Notes: generated by a model from the sequence alone, not told the origin. A stretch of DNA of 64,000 nt from UBA7803 sp040219135 (GCA_040219135.1 JAVJTA010000002.1:62001-126000), one strand, 5' to 3'; positions 54,945-62,916 are shown, numbered from the stretch's first letter. A program made the numbers and translations.

Positions 54945-55427
54945 TCACCGCGGCGGCGACCCCTCGCGCTGATCCGATCGGCGCCCGTGCGGGCGGCCGC
55001 GCGTCATGGCGTCAATGAGCAGCGCCCGTTCCTCAGCGGTCATGGCACGCGCCATGCGCACCAGCAGGGCGTGGTTCGCCTGCTGACTGTCGAGCAGGGC
55101 GGCGCGGAAGCCGCCGAGCGCGGCAGTCAGCGCGTCCGCGTCGAACGGTTCCGCCGCCAGGGCGTCGTTGATCTGGCGCTGCGCCTCGCGCATGCGCCGC
55201 AGCTCGCCGCGCAACCCGCGGAAGTGATCGCGCAGCGGTGGGCCGAGGGCTTCGCGCCGCGCTTCGGGCAGCTCGCGCAGCACCCGGAACATGCCGAGTG
55301 ACGGATCCAGACTCGCCGGCGCCAGCCCGTCGGGCCCGCTGAGCCGCCCGACCACGAAGCCGGCGAGCGCCAGGTTGACGGCGAGCGAGGCGATCAGAAC
55401 GACCAGCAGCCAGCGACTACTGCCCAT
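54945..55427 (-). CDS. Periplasmic CpxP/CnrX-like heavy-metal-sensor-type protein
   Basis: A 160-residue protein with an N-terminal anchor helix (about 6-26). A helical hook domain follows: 'LRELPEARREALGPPLRDHFRGLRGELRRMREAQRQINDALAAEPFDADALTAAL... ARAMTAEERALLIDAM', the LTxxQ-like periplasmic sensor type (Spy/CpxP/CnrX). It starts inside the anti-sigma stop region (11-base overlap), with GGAGG upstream. In CnrYXH of Cupriavidus, the CnrX sensor of this family holds the anti-sigma factor until metal binds. His residues in the hook could bind metal, but the ligand is unknown here. Confidence 0.82.
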   Translation of the reverse strand: MGSSRWLLVVLIASLAVNLALAGFVVGRLSGPDGLAPASLDPSLGMFRVLRELPEARREALGPPLRDHFRGLRGELRRMREAQRQINDALAAEPFDADALTAALGGFRAALLDSQQANHALLVRMARAMTAEERALLIDAMTRGRPHGRRSDQREGSPPR

Positions 55428-55839
55428 TGTCCACCTCCGCGTAGATATCGCTGAAGGCCAGGGACATCACCTCGTCGGCGAGGTCGGTATCGAGCGGTTC
55501 CTGCACGGCGGCGCCGGCCAGATAGCCGCCTGCCACGACGAACAGGGCAAGCACGGCTGGCCGCCAGACTCGCCCCGTCAGCCAGTCGAGCCCGCGCTGC
55601 AGGCCGTCGCGCCGCGGCGTGCTGGCGACGATGCGTGCCGCCAGGTGGGCGGGCGCGGCACGCGCCGGATCGGCCAGTCCGGCCAGATACCGGTCGACGC
55701 GCTGCGCCGCCTCGAGGCTGCGTCGTGCGGACGCATGCTCGGTCAGGCACGCGCCGGCCGGGCCGATCCGCTCCTGCGGCCAGCGCTCGAGATCGGCGCC
55801 CCATCGGTCCAGTGCCTGCTCGAACTCAAGCGGTGTCAT
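55417..55839 (-). CDS. Membrane-bound anti-sigma factor candidate
   Basis: A 140-residue protein (ATG at 55839, overlapping the sigma gene by 14 bases). The N-terminal cytoplasmic half (1-75, 'MTPLEFEQALDRWGADLERWPQERIGPAGACLTEHASARRSL') resembles short anti-sigma N-domains but lacks the HxxxCxxC zinc motif. One transmembrane helix (about 95-115) and a short acidic periplasmic tail follow. Gene position after an ECF sigma gene and before a CnrX-like gene is the main evidence. Confidence 0.7.
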   Translation of the reverse strand: MTPLEFEQALDRWGADLERWPQERIGPAGACLTEHASARRSLEAAQRVDRYLAGLADPARAAPAHLAARIVASTPRRDGLQRGLDWLTGRVWRPAVLALFVVAGGYLAGAAVQEPLDTDLADEVMSLAFSDIYAEVDNGQ

Positions 55840-56413
55840 GGTCGGTGCTCCCGGTTGATGGGTTGCTCTGCGGTGGCTCGGCGTCCAGCAGGGTCTGGCG
55901 CAGGTTGCGCCGCGCCCGCGCCAGCAGGGATTCCAGGCTGCGCACGGAGACGCCGAGGATGGCGCCGGCGTCGCGGTTGGAAAAGCCCTGGACCTGACAC
56001 AGCAGCAGGGCGGCCCGCTGATTCGGCGGCAACGCGGCAATGGCGCCGTCGAGGCGTCGTGCGCTCTCGTCGTCGGCTGCCCGGGTTGCGGGGTCGGCGT
56101 GCTCGTCCTCGACGAGGTCGAGCGACACGCCAGTCTGCTCACGCCGTCGGCGCGCGGCATCCACGGCCAGGTTGTGGGCGACGCGGTGCAGCCAGGTGGT
56201 GAACGCCACGGTGCCCGGCCGGTAGCTGCCCGCCCGCTGCCACACTCTGAGGAACGTCTCCTGGCTGAGATCGTCCGCGTCCGCGGACGATCCGCTGAGG
56301 CGGCTCAAGTAACGATGCACTGGGTCGAGGTGCCGGGCGACCAGAGTCGCGAATGCCGATCGGTCGCCCTGCACCACCTGCGCCATGAGCGCATCGTCAT
56401 CGGGAGCCGCCAC
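55826..56413 (-). CDS. ECF-subfamily RNA polymerase sigma factor
   Basis: A 195-residue sigma factor. Region 2 contains 'HRYLSRLSGSSADADDLSQETFLRVWQRAGSYRPGTVAFTTWLHRVAHNLAVDAARRR', and region 4 holds 'LPPNQRAALLLCQVQGFSNRDAGAILGVSVRSLESLLARARRNLRQ'. Sigma-1.1 and region 3 are absent, as in all ECF factors. It lies 9 bases after the EF-hand gene and overlaps the anti-sigma candidate. Target promoters are unknown. Confidence 0.94.
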   Translation of the reverse strand: MAAPDDDALMAQVVQGDRSAFATLVARHLDPVHRYLSRLSGSSADADDLSQETFLRVWQRAGSYRPGTVAFTTWLHRVAHNLAVDAARRRREQTGVSLDLVEDEHADPATRAADDESARRLDGAIAALPPNQRAALLLCQVQGFSNRDAGAILGVSVRSLESLLARARRNLRQTLLDAEPPQSNPSTGSTDHDTA

Positions 56414-56422
56414 CCGTCGGGG

Positions 56423-56998
56423 TCAGCCGCGATCGTCGTCCTGCCGCGGGCGCTTCGGATGATGGGCGCGGGCCTCCTCGCGGGTGACCGTGCCGTCGCC
56501 GTCGGCGTCCATCTCCGCCAGCCGGGCGCTCGGGTCCGGCAGCTCGTCGCGGCTCAGGCCGCCGCTGCCGTCGGTGTCCAGGCGCGCGAACATCCGCGCG
56601 CGAAAGCCGTCCCTGCGTGCTTCCCGGATCCGCTCGGCGGTGAACTCTTCACGCGACAGCTGGCCGTCGCTGTCCGCATCGAGCTGGTCGAACAGCTCTG
56701 CGTCCGCCTCCGGTCGCCGGTCGCCGTCGCCGCGCGGGTGGTGGAACGGTCCGTCGTGGTTGCCGTGACGACGCGAGCCTTCGGGGCGCGGGGCGGCGGC
56801 GAGTTCGGCAGCGCTGATCTCGCCGCTGCCGTCCGTGTCCATGGCCACGAAGCGCGCCTCGGCGCGTGCCGCGGCGTCGGCCACCGACAGCGGAAACGCG
56901 GGTCCGCGCTCGCCGGCAGCGGCAGCCACTCCCACCAGGGCGGCGAGCGCGCCGGCCAGGGCTGCGGCGCGGAACGGGGTTACGGGATGCTTGGTCAT
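56423..56998 (-). CDS. Periplasmic EF-hand protein with four calcium loops
   Basis: A 191-residue protein with a signal peptide (about 1-28). It holds four EF-hand-type loops: DTDGSGEISAAE (about 54-65), DADSDGQLSREE, DTDGSGGLSRDE and DADGDGTVTREE. A basic His/Pro/Arg-rich stretch (about 75-95) separates loops 1 and 2. All loops keep D-x-D-x-(D/S)-G, so calcium binding is likely. First gene of the sigma module, 18 bases after greB. It may buffer or sense periplasmic calcium for the CnrX-like/anti-sigma system. Confidence 0.9.
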   Translation of the reverse strand: MTKHPVTPFRAAALAGALAALVGVAAAAGERGPAFPLSVADAAARAEARFVAMDTDGSGEISAAELAAAPRPEGSRRHGNHDGPFHHPRGDGDRRPEADAELFDQLDADSDGQLSREEFTAERIREARRDGFRARMFARLDTDGSGGLSRDELPDPSARLAEMDADGDGTVTREEARAHHPKRPRQDDDRG

Positions 56999-57015
56999 GT
57001 CGACTCCTCGGTTTA

Positions 57016-57564
57016 CTACTCGGTTGTGTCGTTCCCTTGTACGCGCGTCGCGGCGGAACCCGTCGCCGGGCCGTAGTGAATTTCTGCGACCCGGAAGCGC
57101 CGCGGCTTGCCGTCGCGCAGAATCTCGATTTCATCTTCCAGGGTCTTCTTCAGCAGAGCCCGGGCCACCGGGGCGTCGATGCTGATGTAGGCAGGGTCCA
57201 GGTCGAACTCGTCCGGACCGACGAGCCGGTAGCTCAGGCAATTGCCGTCGTCGTCGGCGAGCGTCACCCAGGCGCCGAAGAAGATCCGCTCGGTATCCGG
57301 CGGTTTCCGGTCCACCACCTGGAGTTCGTCGAGGCGTTTGGAGAGAAACCGCACCCGGGCGTCGATCTCGCGCAGCTGCTTCTTGCCGTAGATGTACTCG
57401 GCGTTTTCCGAGCGGTCCCCCTGGGCGGCCGCCTCGGCGACCTTCCGGGTCACCTCGGGCCGCTCGACCTTCCATAGGGTTTTGAGCTCCGCGGACAGGC
57501 GCGCGTAGCCTTCCGGCGTGATGTAGGGCGAGGAGCGCGGTCGCGGCGGCCGGTAGCGGCTCAT
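57016..57564 (-). CDS. greB: Transcription elongation factor GreB
   Basis: A 182-residue factor. The N-terminal coiled coil carries 'YITPEGYARLSAELKTLWKVERPEVTRKVAEAAAQGDRSENAEYIYGKKQLREIDARVRFLSKRLDELQV', with the acidic tip (DRSENAEY). The C-terminal FKBP-like domain follows. The 'YGKKQLREID' form marks GreB rather than GreA. It stimulates RNA cleavage by backtracked RNA polymerase. It is divergent from the membrane-protein gene at 57698. Confidence 0.95.
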   Translation of the reverse strand: MSRYRPPRPRSSPYITPEGYARLSAELKTLWKVERPEVTRKVAEAAAQGDRSENAEYIYGKKQLREIDARVRFLSKRLDELQVVDRKPPDTERIFFGAWVTLADDDGNCLSYRLVGPDEFDLDPAYISIDAPVARALLKKTLEDEIEILRDGKPRRFRVAEIHYGPATGSAATRVQGNDTTE

Positions 57565-57697
57565 CGGGGGGTGGGGTCTGGTGCCAAAGGTTTAGTCGCC
57601 GGGTCGGGCTAGACGGAATCAGTCTAACGGAGCCGTTCTCGATCCGTATACTCGCGGTCAGACACGGTCGGTCAGACACGCGAACGGAGGCTATCCG

Positions 57698-58231
57698 ATG
57701 CGGCGTCTCTACTACCTTGCCGACGAGCTTCACGTCTGCCAGCAGGTCGAACGCAGTCTGCGCGAATGCGGCCTGCGTGACAGCGATTTCCACGTCGTCT
57801 CCCGCGACGAGATCGGCCTCTACCAGCACCGGATCCACTCCGCCACCGCCTATCAGCGCCTCGACGTGGTGCCCGCCGGGGAGCGCTGGGCGCTGACCGG
57901 CGCCGCGGTTGGTGCTCTGGTCGGTCTGTTCGCCATGACCGTGCAACCGCTGGCCTGGCCGATTGACGGGCTCACGGTGCTGCTGCTCATCCTGGTCGGC
58001 GCGCTGTTCGGCGCCTGGCGCGGTGCGCTCATCGGCCTGTCGCGCGACTGCTACAAGATCGCCCGCTTCGCCGACGACCTCGCGGCGGGCCGGCACCTGC
58101 TGATGGTGGACGTCAACGACCGCAACCGCAGCCGGGTTCGCGCGCTCATGAGCGTGCGCTTTCCCAGCGTCGCGTTCTGCGGTCGCGATTCGACACTGAT
58201 CGGCCCATTCGCCGCGGACCCGGCGCGCTGA
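57698..58231 (+). CDS. Small two-helix membrane protein with flanking soluble domains, unknown function
   Basis: A 177-residue protein with GGAGG 7 bases before the ATG. The N-terminal ~60 residues ('RLYYLADELHVCQQVERSLRECGLRDSDFHVVSRDEIGL') and C-terminal ~60 residues are soluble and alpha/beta-like. Two transmembrane helices (about 65-85 and 90-115, with GALVGLF and GALFGAWRGALIGL glycine motifs) lie between. The glycine-rich hairpin resembles DUF1269/Slp-type stress proteins, but I do not recognise the family. Two copies of GGTCAGACACG spaced 14 bases apart lie in the leader (57656-57680). Confidence 0.75.
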   Translation: MRRLYYLADELHVCQQVERSLRECGLRDSDFHVVSRDEIGLYQHRIHSATAYQRLDVVPAGERWALTGAAVGALVGLFAMTVQPLAWPIDGLTVLLLILVGALFGAWRGALIGLSRDCYKIARFADDLAAGRHLLMVDVNDRNRSRVRALMSVRFPSVAFCGRDSTLIGPFAADPAR

Positions 58232-58294
58232 CCGCGTCTGGCCGACCGCGTCTGGCCGACCGCGTCTCGCCGACCGCGTCTGGCCGACCGTGCC
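58230..58294. repeat. 14-base tandem repeat GACCGCGTCTGGCC, about 4.6 copies
   Basis: Units at 58230-58243, 58244-58257, 58258-58271 (one change) and 58272-58285, then a partial copy. The repeat starts inside the stop codon of the membrane-protein gene and fills the gap to convergent mtnA. Confidence 0.9.
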
Positions 58295-58297
58295 ACA

Positions 58298-59434
58298 TCA
58301 GCGGCCCATGAGGCGCGCCAGGCTGTCGGCCAGGGGCGCGCGGGCGATGCCATGCTCGGTGACGATTCCGGTCACCAGCGCCGCCGGGGTGACGTCGAAC
58401 GCCGGGTTGTGGACGGCGACGCGGGCCGCGGCGTCCCCGAGCACCTCGCTTGCGTCGCGTTGCTCGATCACCACTTCGGCGCCGCTGCGGGTATGCGGGT
58501 CGTAGGTGGAGGAGGGGCAGGCGACGTAGAACGGCACGTCGAAATGCTGGCACAGCACGGCCAGGTTCAGGGTGCCGATCTTGTTCACCACGTCGCCGTT
58601 GGCCGTCACCCGGTCGGTTCCCACCAGCACCAGGTCGACGGCGCCGGCGGCCATGAGACTGGCGGCCATGCTGTCGCAGATCAGGGTTACGTCGATGCCG
58701 GCGCTGGCCAGTTCCCAGGCGGTGAGGCGCGCGCCCTGAAGCAGCGGCCGGGTTTCGTTGACGAACACTCGGAAAGGCACTCCGGCCCGGTGGCGCAGAT
58801 ACATCGGCGCGGTAGCGGTGCCGAGCCCGCTCACCGCCAGCGACCCGGCGTTGCAATGGGTCAGCAGGGTGGAACCCGGGGTGATCAGCGACTCGCCGTG
58901 GCGGCCGATGTCGAAGCAGATCTGCCGGTTTTCCCGATGGATGGCCTCCGCCTCGGCGGTGAGCGCGTCCAGGGTCGGTTCGGCCGCCGCGCGCCGCTCC
59001 AGGCGCGCGCCGGCCCAGGCCAGGTTCACGGCCGTGGGGCGGGCGCGGCACAGGCGCCGGGTCAGGCCCTGCAGGCGCCGAAGGAAGTCCGCGGGCGTCT
59101 CTGCTTCCGCCGCGGGCGCTGCTTCCGCCGCGGGCGCTGCTTCCGCCGCGGGCGCTGCTTCCGCCGCGGGCGCTGCTTCCGCCGCGGGCGCTGCATCCGC
59201 CGCGGGCGCCTCCGCGGCCATGGCGACGACCAGCGCGTAGGCGGCGGCGATGCCGATGGCCGGGGCGCCGCGAACCGCCAGGCTGGTGATGGCGGCTTCG
59301 GCGTCGGCCAGGCTCGCGATGGGCAGGTAGTGCACGGTGCCGGGCAGGCGGCGCTGATCGAGCAGCGCCAGCCGGCCGTCCTGCCAGCGCACCGGGTCCG
59401 GCACGCCGTCCACGGCGAGGGGATCTGCGTTCAT
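58298..59434 (-). CDS. mtnA: S-methyl-5-thioribose-1-phosphate isomerase with an Ala-Pro-Glu repeat insertion
   Basis: A 378-residue enzyme of the methionine salvage pathway. Catalytic Cys is in 'THCNAGSLAVSGLG' (C about 178 of the reading frame) and catalytic Asp in 'VGTDRVTANGDVVNKIGT'. 'RGAPAIGIAAAYALVVAMA' precedes a ~40-residue low-complexity insertion (EAAPAA repeats, residues ~75-112) that is absent from typical MtnA enzymes, so the protein is ~30 residues longer than usual. The start overlaps the class II aldolase stop by 4 bases. Confidence 0.93.
   Translation of the reverse strand: MNADPLAVDGVPDPVRWQDGRLALLDQRRLPGTVHYLPIASLADAEAAITSLAVRGAPAIGIAAAYALVVAMAAEAPAADAAPAAEAAPAAEAAPAAEAAPAAEAAPAAEAETPADFLRRLQGLTRRLCRARPTAVNLAWAGARLERRAAAEPTLDALTAEAEAIHRENRQICFDIGRHGESLITPGSTLLTHCNAGSLAVSGLGTATAPMYLRHRAGVPFRVFVNETRPLLQGARLTAWELASAGIDVTLICDSMAASLMAAGAVDLVLVGTDRVTANGDVVNKIGTLNLAVLCQHFDVPFYVACPSSTYDPHTRSGAEVVIEQRDASEVLGDAAARVAVHNPAFDVTPAALVTGIVTEHGIARAPLADSLARLMGR
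59103..59210. repeat. 18-base tandem repeat inside mtnA, five perfect and one altered copy
   Basis: GCTTCCGCCGCGGGCGCT runs head to tail from 59103 to 59192, with an altered unit to 59210. On the minus strand it encodes (E)AAPAA repeats in frame. The exact identity of the units suggests recent expansion. Confidence 0.95.
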
Positions 59435-60084
59435 GCCAGGCTCCGTGCCAGCGCGGCGACCAGGGCGCCGCCCGTGGCGGCCGCGCTGGGCCCGCAGCCG
59501 AACACACCGTCGCGGTGGCCGAGGGTCACGAACACCAGGGGTCGGCCGGGATGGGCGGCAAGCAGCCCGGCGACGGCGTCGACCATGGCCGGCGAGCCGT
59601 AGGGTACGTCGGCGGCAGTGGCCGGCAGCGCCAGTTCTTCCGCACGCTGCCAGATGTCGGGACTGTGCCCGTGCAGCACCCAGCCGACGCTGGCGTCGGC
59701 CTGGTAGACCATGGCATGGGTCAGGGTCTCGGACGACGGCGGCTGGTGACCGAGCGCGTCCACCCAGAAACGCGCGGTATTGCCGGCGACGATGCGCACC
59801 AGATCAGCGTCCTCGAAGGCGGGGGTTCCGGCGGTCTGACTGGCGGTGATGACGAACTGCTCCGGCTGCTGGGGGTCGCGCGCGCTGAGGTTGCCGAAAC
59901 CGAGGCCGCCGTAGCGTCCGGCGTCCTGGCCCAGCAGGCCGAGACGGCGCAGCACCGTGCGCCAGCCGCGCAACGCCAGGAACTGTTCCGGGTCGGCCAC
60001 CGGACCGTCCGGGTGTTCCAGGCCGTAGGCGAAGCGGATGGTTCCCTCGGTTTCCTGATCGGTGCTCGGGTCTGTTCGTGACAT
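59431..60084 (-). CDS. Class II aldolase/adducin-family protein (MtnB- or Ald2-like role suspected)
   Basis: A 217-residue protein (ATG at 60084). 'YGGLGFGNLSARDPQQ' is the phosphate-binding G-N-x-S loop, 'VITASQTAGTP' follows, and the zinc site reads HGHS ('VGWVLHGHSPDIW') with a later His in 'LVFVTLGHRDG'. It overlaps mtnA by 4 bases, so the product of MtnA, methylthioribulose-1-phosphate, is the likely substrate. Dehydration (as MtnB) or aldol cleavage (as Ald2 of the DHAP shunt) are both possible. No mtnC, mtnD or mtnP lies in the window. Confidence 0.8.
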   Translation of the reverse strand: MSRTDPSTDQETEGTIRFAYGLEHPDGPVADPEQFLALRGWRTVLRRLGLLGQDAGRYGGLGFGNLSARDPQQPEQFVITASQTAGTPAFEDADLVRIVAGNTARFWVDALGHQPPSSETLTHAMVYQADASVGWVLHGHSPDIWQRAEELALPATAADVPYGSPAMVDAVAGLLAAHPGRPLVFVTLGHRDGVFGCGPSAAATGGALVAALARSLA

Positions 60085-60125
60085 GGCTGCTCCGGCTGTG
60101 GCGCGAGTGTACTCCGCGCGCGGCT

Positions 60126-60953
60126 TCAGACGTTCGGATCGAGCATCGGGGTCCAGGTGTCGAGAAACTGCCCGCCGTCGGCGACCAGGTGGGCGCCGTT
60201 GATGTAACGCGCGGCAGGGGAACACAGGAACAGACACTGGGCGGCGACCTCGTCGGGCTCGCCGAGACGATGGCTGGGAATGTCCTTCAGGGTCTGCTGC
60301 TCGTAGTCGTCCAGATCGGAGTGGGCGTACTCCTCTTCACGCAGACCCTGGGTGGCCACCGAACCCGGCGCCAGCGCGTTGATCGTGACGCCTTTACGCG
60401 CCCAGTAGTAAGCGAGCGTCCGGGTCAGATTCACGACCCCGGCGCGGGCGGCGCCGGAATGCGCAAACGGGGGGGCGCCACGATCGAAGGAGTAGACGTG
60501 GACGATGTTGACGATGCTGCCGAAGCCGCGTTCGACCATGTGCCGGCCGACCCGCTGGCAGACGTTCCAGGTGCCGTTGAGGTTCAGGTCCACCACCGAA
60601 CGCCAGCCGTTGTCGGTGATATCCAGCGGGCGCGCGGGAAACTGACCGCCGGCGTTGTTGATCAGGAAGTCCACGGTGCCGAAGCGTTCGAGGGCCGCAG
60701 CGAGCAGGGCATCCACCTGCTCCGGGGCGCGGATGTTGGTCGGCTGCGCGAGACAGCGTCGACCCAGGTCTTCGATCGCCGCCGCGGTGGGAGCCAGGTT
60801 TTCCGGTTTGCGGCTGGCGATTACCACGTCCGCGCCGAAGCGCGCGAACGCCAGCGCGATGGCCTGGCCGATGCCGCGGCCGCCGCCGGTGACCAGGGCG
60901 GTGCGGTCCCGGAACAGGTCCGGGGCAAAGGTGTCCAGGGGGGGCGGCTGCAT
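60126..60953 (-). CDS. Short-chain dehydrogenase of the trans-2-enoyl-CoA reductase (PECR) type
   Basis: A 275-residue Rossmann protein: TGGGRGIG (about 23-30), INNAGG, and 'FAHSGAARAGVVNLTRTLAYYWA' where classical SDRs have YxxxK. Tyr is replaced by Ser and Lys by Arg. The same HSGAARAG stretch occurs in the peroxisomal trans-2-enoyl-CoA reductase family, so this is a family trait, not a defect. It should reduce a 2-enoyl-CoA with NADPH. It sits 41 bases upstream of the aldolase gene; co-transcription is possible. Confidence 0.85.
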   Translation of the reverse strand: MQPPPLDTFAPDLFRDRTALVTGGGRGIGQAIALAFARFGADVVIASRKPENLAPTAAAIEDLGRRCLAQPTNIRAPEQVDALLAAALERFGTVDFLINNAGGQFPARPLDITDNGWRSVVDLNLNGTWNVCQRVGRHMVERGFGSIVNIVHVYSFDRGAPPFAHSGAARAGVVNLTRTLAYYWARKGVTINALAPGSVATQGLREEEYAHSDLDDYEQQTLKDIPSHRLGEPDEVAAQCLFLCSPAARYINGAHLVADGGQFLDTWTPMLDPNV

Positions 60954-61014
60954 CGATCCTCCGATTTGCTGTGGCGCCGGCGTGTCGTGCTGTGCCGCGC
61001 GACATTATCGTTAG

Positions 61015-61085
61015 CCCGCGTTACACCTCCAACCCGCGTTACACCTCGAACCCGCGTTACACCTCCAACCCGCGTTACACGTCTA
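61015..61085. repeat. 18-base tandem repeat CCCGCGTTACACCTCCAA, four copies
   Basis: Units at 61015-61032, 61033-61050, 61051-61068 and 61069-61086 with single changes. They lie in the 252-base divergent region between the PECR-like gene and the SnoaL-like gene. Nothing else is recognised in that region. Confidence 0.92.
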
Positions 61086-61205
61086 GCCGATGTTCCGCGG
61101 CAGGGCAAGCGCTGTCGCCCGCGCCGGGCTGGCCTCGGGCTGCTTCTTGAACCGCCGTCGTGACGGGGCTACTGTGCTTCGCCAGACCACCTCGGGAGCC
61201 CGACG

Positions 61206-61727
61206 ATGACCCTGCAGCAGTCGTCCGAAACGTTTCGCGCGTCGCGGCGCCTGCGCGCCGCGCTGGGGCGTTGGCGCGCCGTGACGTTGATCTGCTGCGG
61301 GCTCGGCTTCGTGCCCGCGGCATTGGCCGCCGAGGAGACCGCGCTCGCCGAGGCGAAGACCTCGGCGCTGGCGGTGATGGAAGCGTTCCTGCAGGCGTTC
61401 AATGCCCGGGACGAGGCCGCCTGGGCGGATTCCCTTGTGTTCCCTCACGTGCGTGTGGCGAGCGGGACCGTGGTGGTGTATCCGGATCGGGCGGCGTTCC
61501 TCGAGGCCATGGACCTCACCGCGTTCGCCGAGCAGAGCGGCTGGGACTACAGCACCTGGGACGATCTCCAGGTCGTGCAGGCTTCCGCGGACAAGGTGCA
61601 CATCGCGGTGAAATTCACCCGCTACGATCCGAAGGGCGTGGAACTCGCGAGCTACGCGTCGTTCTACGTGGTGGAACGCGTGGACGGACGCTGGGGCGTG
61701 CGCGCGCGCTCCAGTTTCGCTCCGTAG
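61206..61727 (+). CDS. Secreted NTF2/SnoaL-like protein
   Basis: A 173-residue protein with a long signal-like N-terminus (about 1-41, 'VTLICCGLGFVPAALAAEE'). A cone-shaped NTF2 fold follows ('ALAVMEAFLQAFNARDEAAWADSLVFPHVRVASGTVVVYPDRAAF', ending 'YASFYVVERVDGRWGVRARSSF'). No catalytic residues can be assigned. It sits 6 bases before the PLP enzyme gene. The first 20 residues precede the hydrophobic core and the true start could be later. Confidence 0.8.
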   Translation: MTLQQSSETFRASRRLRAALGRWRAVTLICCGLGFVPAALAAEETALAEAKTSALAVMEAFLQAFNARDEAAWADSLVFPHVRVASGTVVVYPDRAAFLEAMDLTAFAEQSGWDYSTWDDLQVVQASADKVHIAVKFTRYDPKGVELASYASFYVVERVDGRWGVRARSSFAP

Positions 61728-61733
61728 CCGGTC

Positions 61734-62909
61734 ATGGCCGCGGACTGGAACAGCGACCGCTTCGGATTCGAGACCCGGGCGATTCACGCCGGCCAGGCGC
61801 CGGACCCGTCCACGGGAGCAGTGGTCACGCCGCTCTACCTGACGTCCACGTTTCAGCATCGGTCGCCGGGCGAACACCTCGGCTACGAGTACAGCCGTTC
61901 GGACAATCCCACGCGGCGCGCCTACGAGACCTGCGTGGCCAATCTCGAGGGCGCACGCTTCGGCTTCGCTTTCGCGTCCGGCTGCATCGGCGCCGCCACC
62001 GTGGTCCACCTGTTGTCCCAGGGCGATCACATGGTCTGCTGCGACGACATGTACGGCGGCAACTTCCGCATGTTCGAGCAGGTGTTCCGGCGCAGCGGAC
62101 TGGATTTCACCTATCTCGATCTGACCGACCCCGAGGCCCTGCGCGGGGCGCTGAGGCCGAACACGCGCATGGTCTGGATCGAGTCGCCCACGAATCCGCT
62201 GATGAAGCTGGTGGACATTGCGGCTGTGGCGGCGGTCACCCACGAGGCAGGGGCGACGCTGATGGTCGACAACACCTTCATGAGCCCCTACTTCCAGCGT
62301 CCGCTGGAACTCGGTGCCGATCTGGTGCTGCATTCCACCACCAAGTACGTCAACGGCCACAGCGATCTCGTGGGCGGCCTGGTGGTCACCGACGACGAGG
62401 CTCTGGCGGAACGGCTCGGTTTCCTCAGCAATGCGCTGGGCGGCATCCAGAGCACCTTCGACGCCTATCTGTGCCTGCGCAGCCTGAAGACCCTGGCGCT
62501 GCGCATGCAGGCCCACGAGCGCAATGCCCGCGCGGTAGCGGAGTTCCTCGAAGGCCATCCGGCGATCACCTGGGTGGCCTATCCGGGGCTGACCAGCCAT
62601 CCCCAGCACGCACTCGCCTGCCGGCAGACGTCGGGTCACGGCGGCATGCTGAGCTTTCGCGTGCGCGGCGGGCTGACGGGCGCGCGACGAGTGCTCGAAG
62701 GCGTCGAGGTTTTCACCCTGGCGGAGAGCCTGGGCGGTGTCGAGTCGCTGATCGAGCACCCGGGCCTGATGACCCACGCCAGCATGCCACAAGCGCAGCG
62801 CCTGGCGCTCGGCATCGACGACGAGCTGATCCGCCTGTCGGTCGGCATCGAATCCGTTGCCGACCTCATCGCCGATCTCGACCAGGCCCTCGGCGGTCTC
62901 GGGACCTGA
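61734..62909 (+). CDS. Cys/Met-metabolism PLP enzyme (cystathionine gamma-synthase/lyase family)
   Basis: A 391-residue fold-type I PLP enzyme. The PLP lysine is K204 in 'LHSTTKYVNGHSD'. 'ETRAIHAGQAPDPSTGAVVTPLYLTSTF', 'YEYSRSDNPTRRAYE' and 'WIESPTNPLMKLVDI' are all family hallmarks, and 'LAESLGGVESLIEHPGLMTHASM' ends it. Gamma-synthase and gamma-lyase cannot be told apart by eye. It follows the SnoaL-like gene by 6 bases and precedes two small genes. Confidence 0.93.
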   Translation: MAADWNSDRFGFETRAIHAGQAPDPSTGAVVTPLYLTSTFQHRSPGEHLGYEYSRSDNPTRRAYETCVANLEGARFGFAFASGCIGAATVVHLLSQGDHMVCCDDMYGGNFRMFEQVFRRSGLDFTYLDLTDPEALRGALRPNTRMVWIESPTNPLMKLVDIAAVAAVTHEAGATLMVDNTFMSPYFQRPLELGADLVLHSTTKYVNGHSDLVGGLVVTDDEALAERLGFLSNALGGIQSTFDAYLCLRSLKTLALRMQAHERNARAVAEFLEGHPAITWVAYPGLTSHPQHALACRQTSGHGGMLSFRVRGGLTGARRVLEGVEVFTLAESLGGVESLIEHPGLMTHASMPQAQRLALGIDDELIRLSVGIESVADLIADLDQALGGLGT

Positions 62910-62916
62910 GCGGAGG

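Noticed and set aside
60126..60953. Loss of YxxxK in the SDR as a sign of a pseudogene
   Set aside because: The replaced segment matches the enoyl-CoA reductase subfamily, where it is normal.
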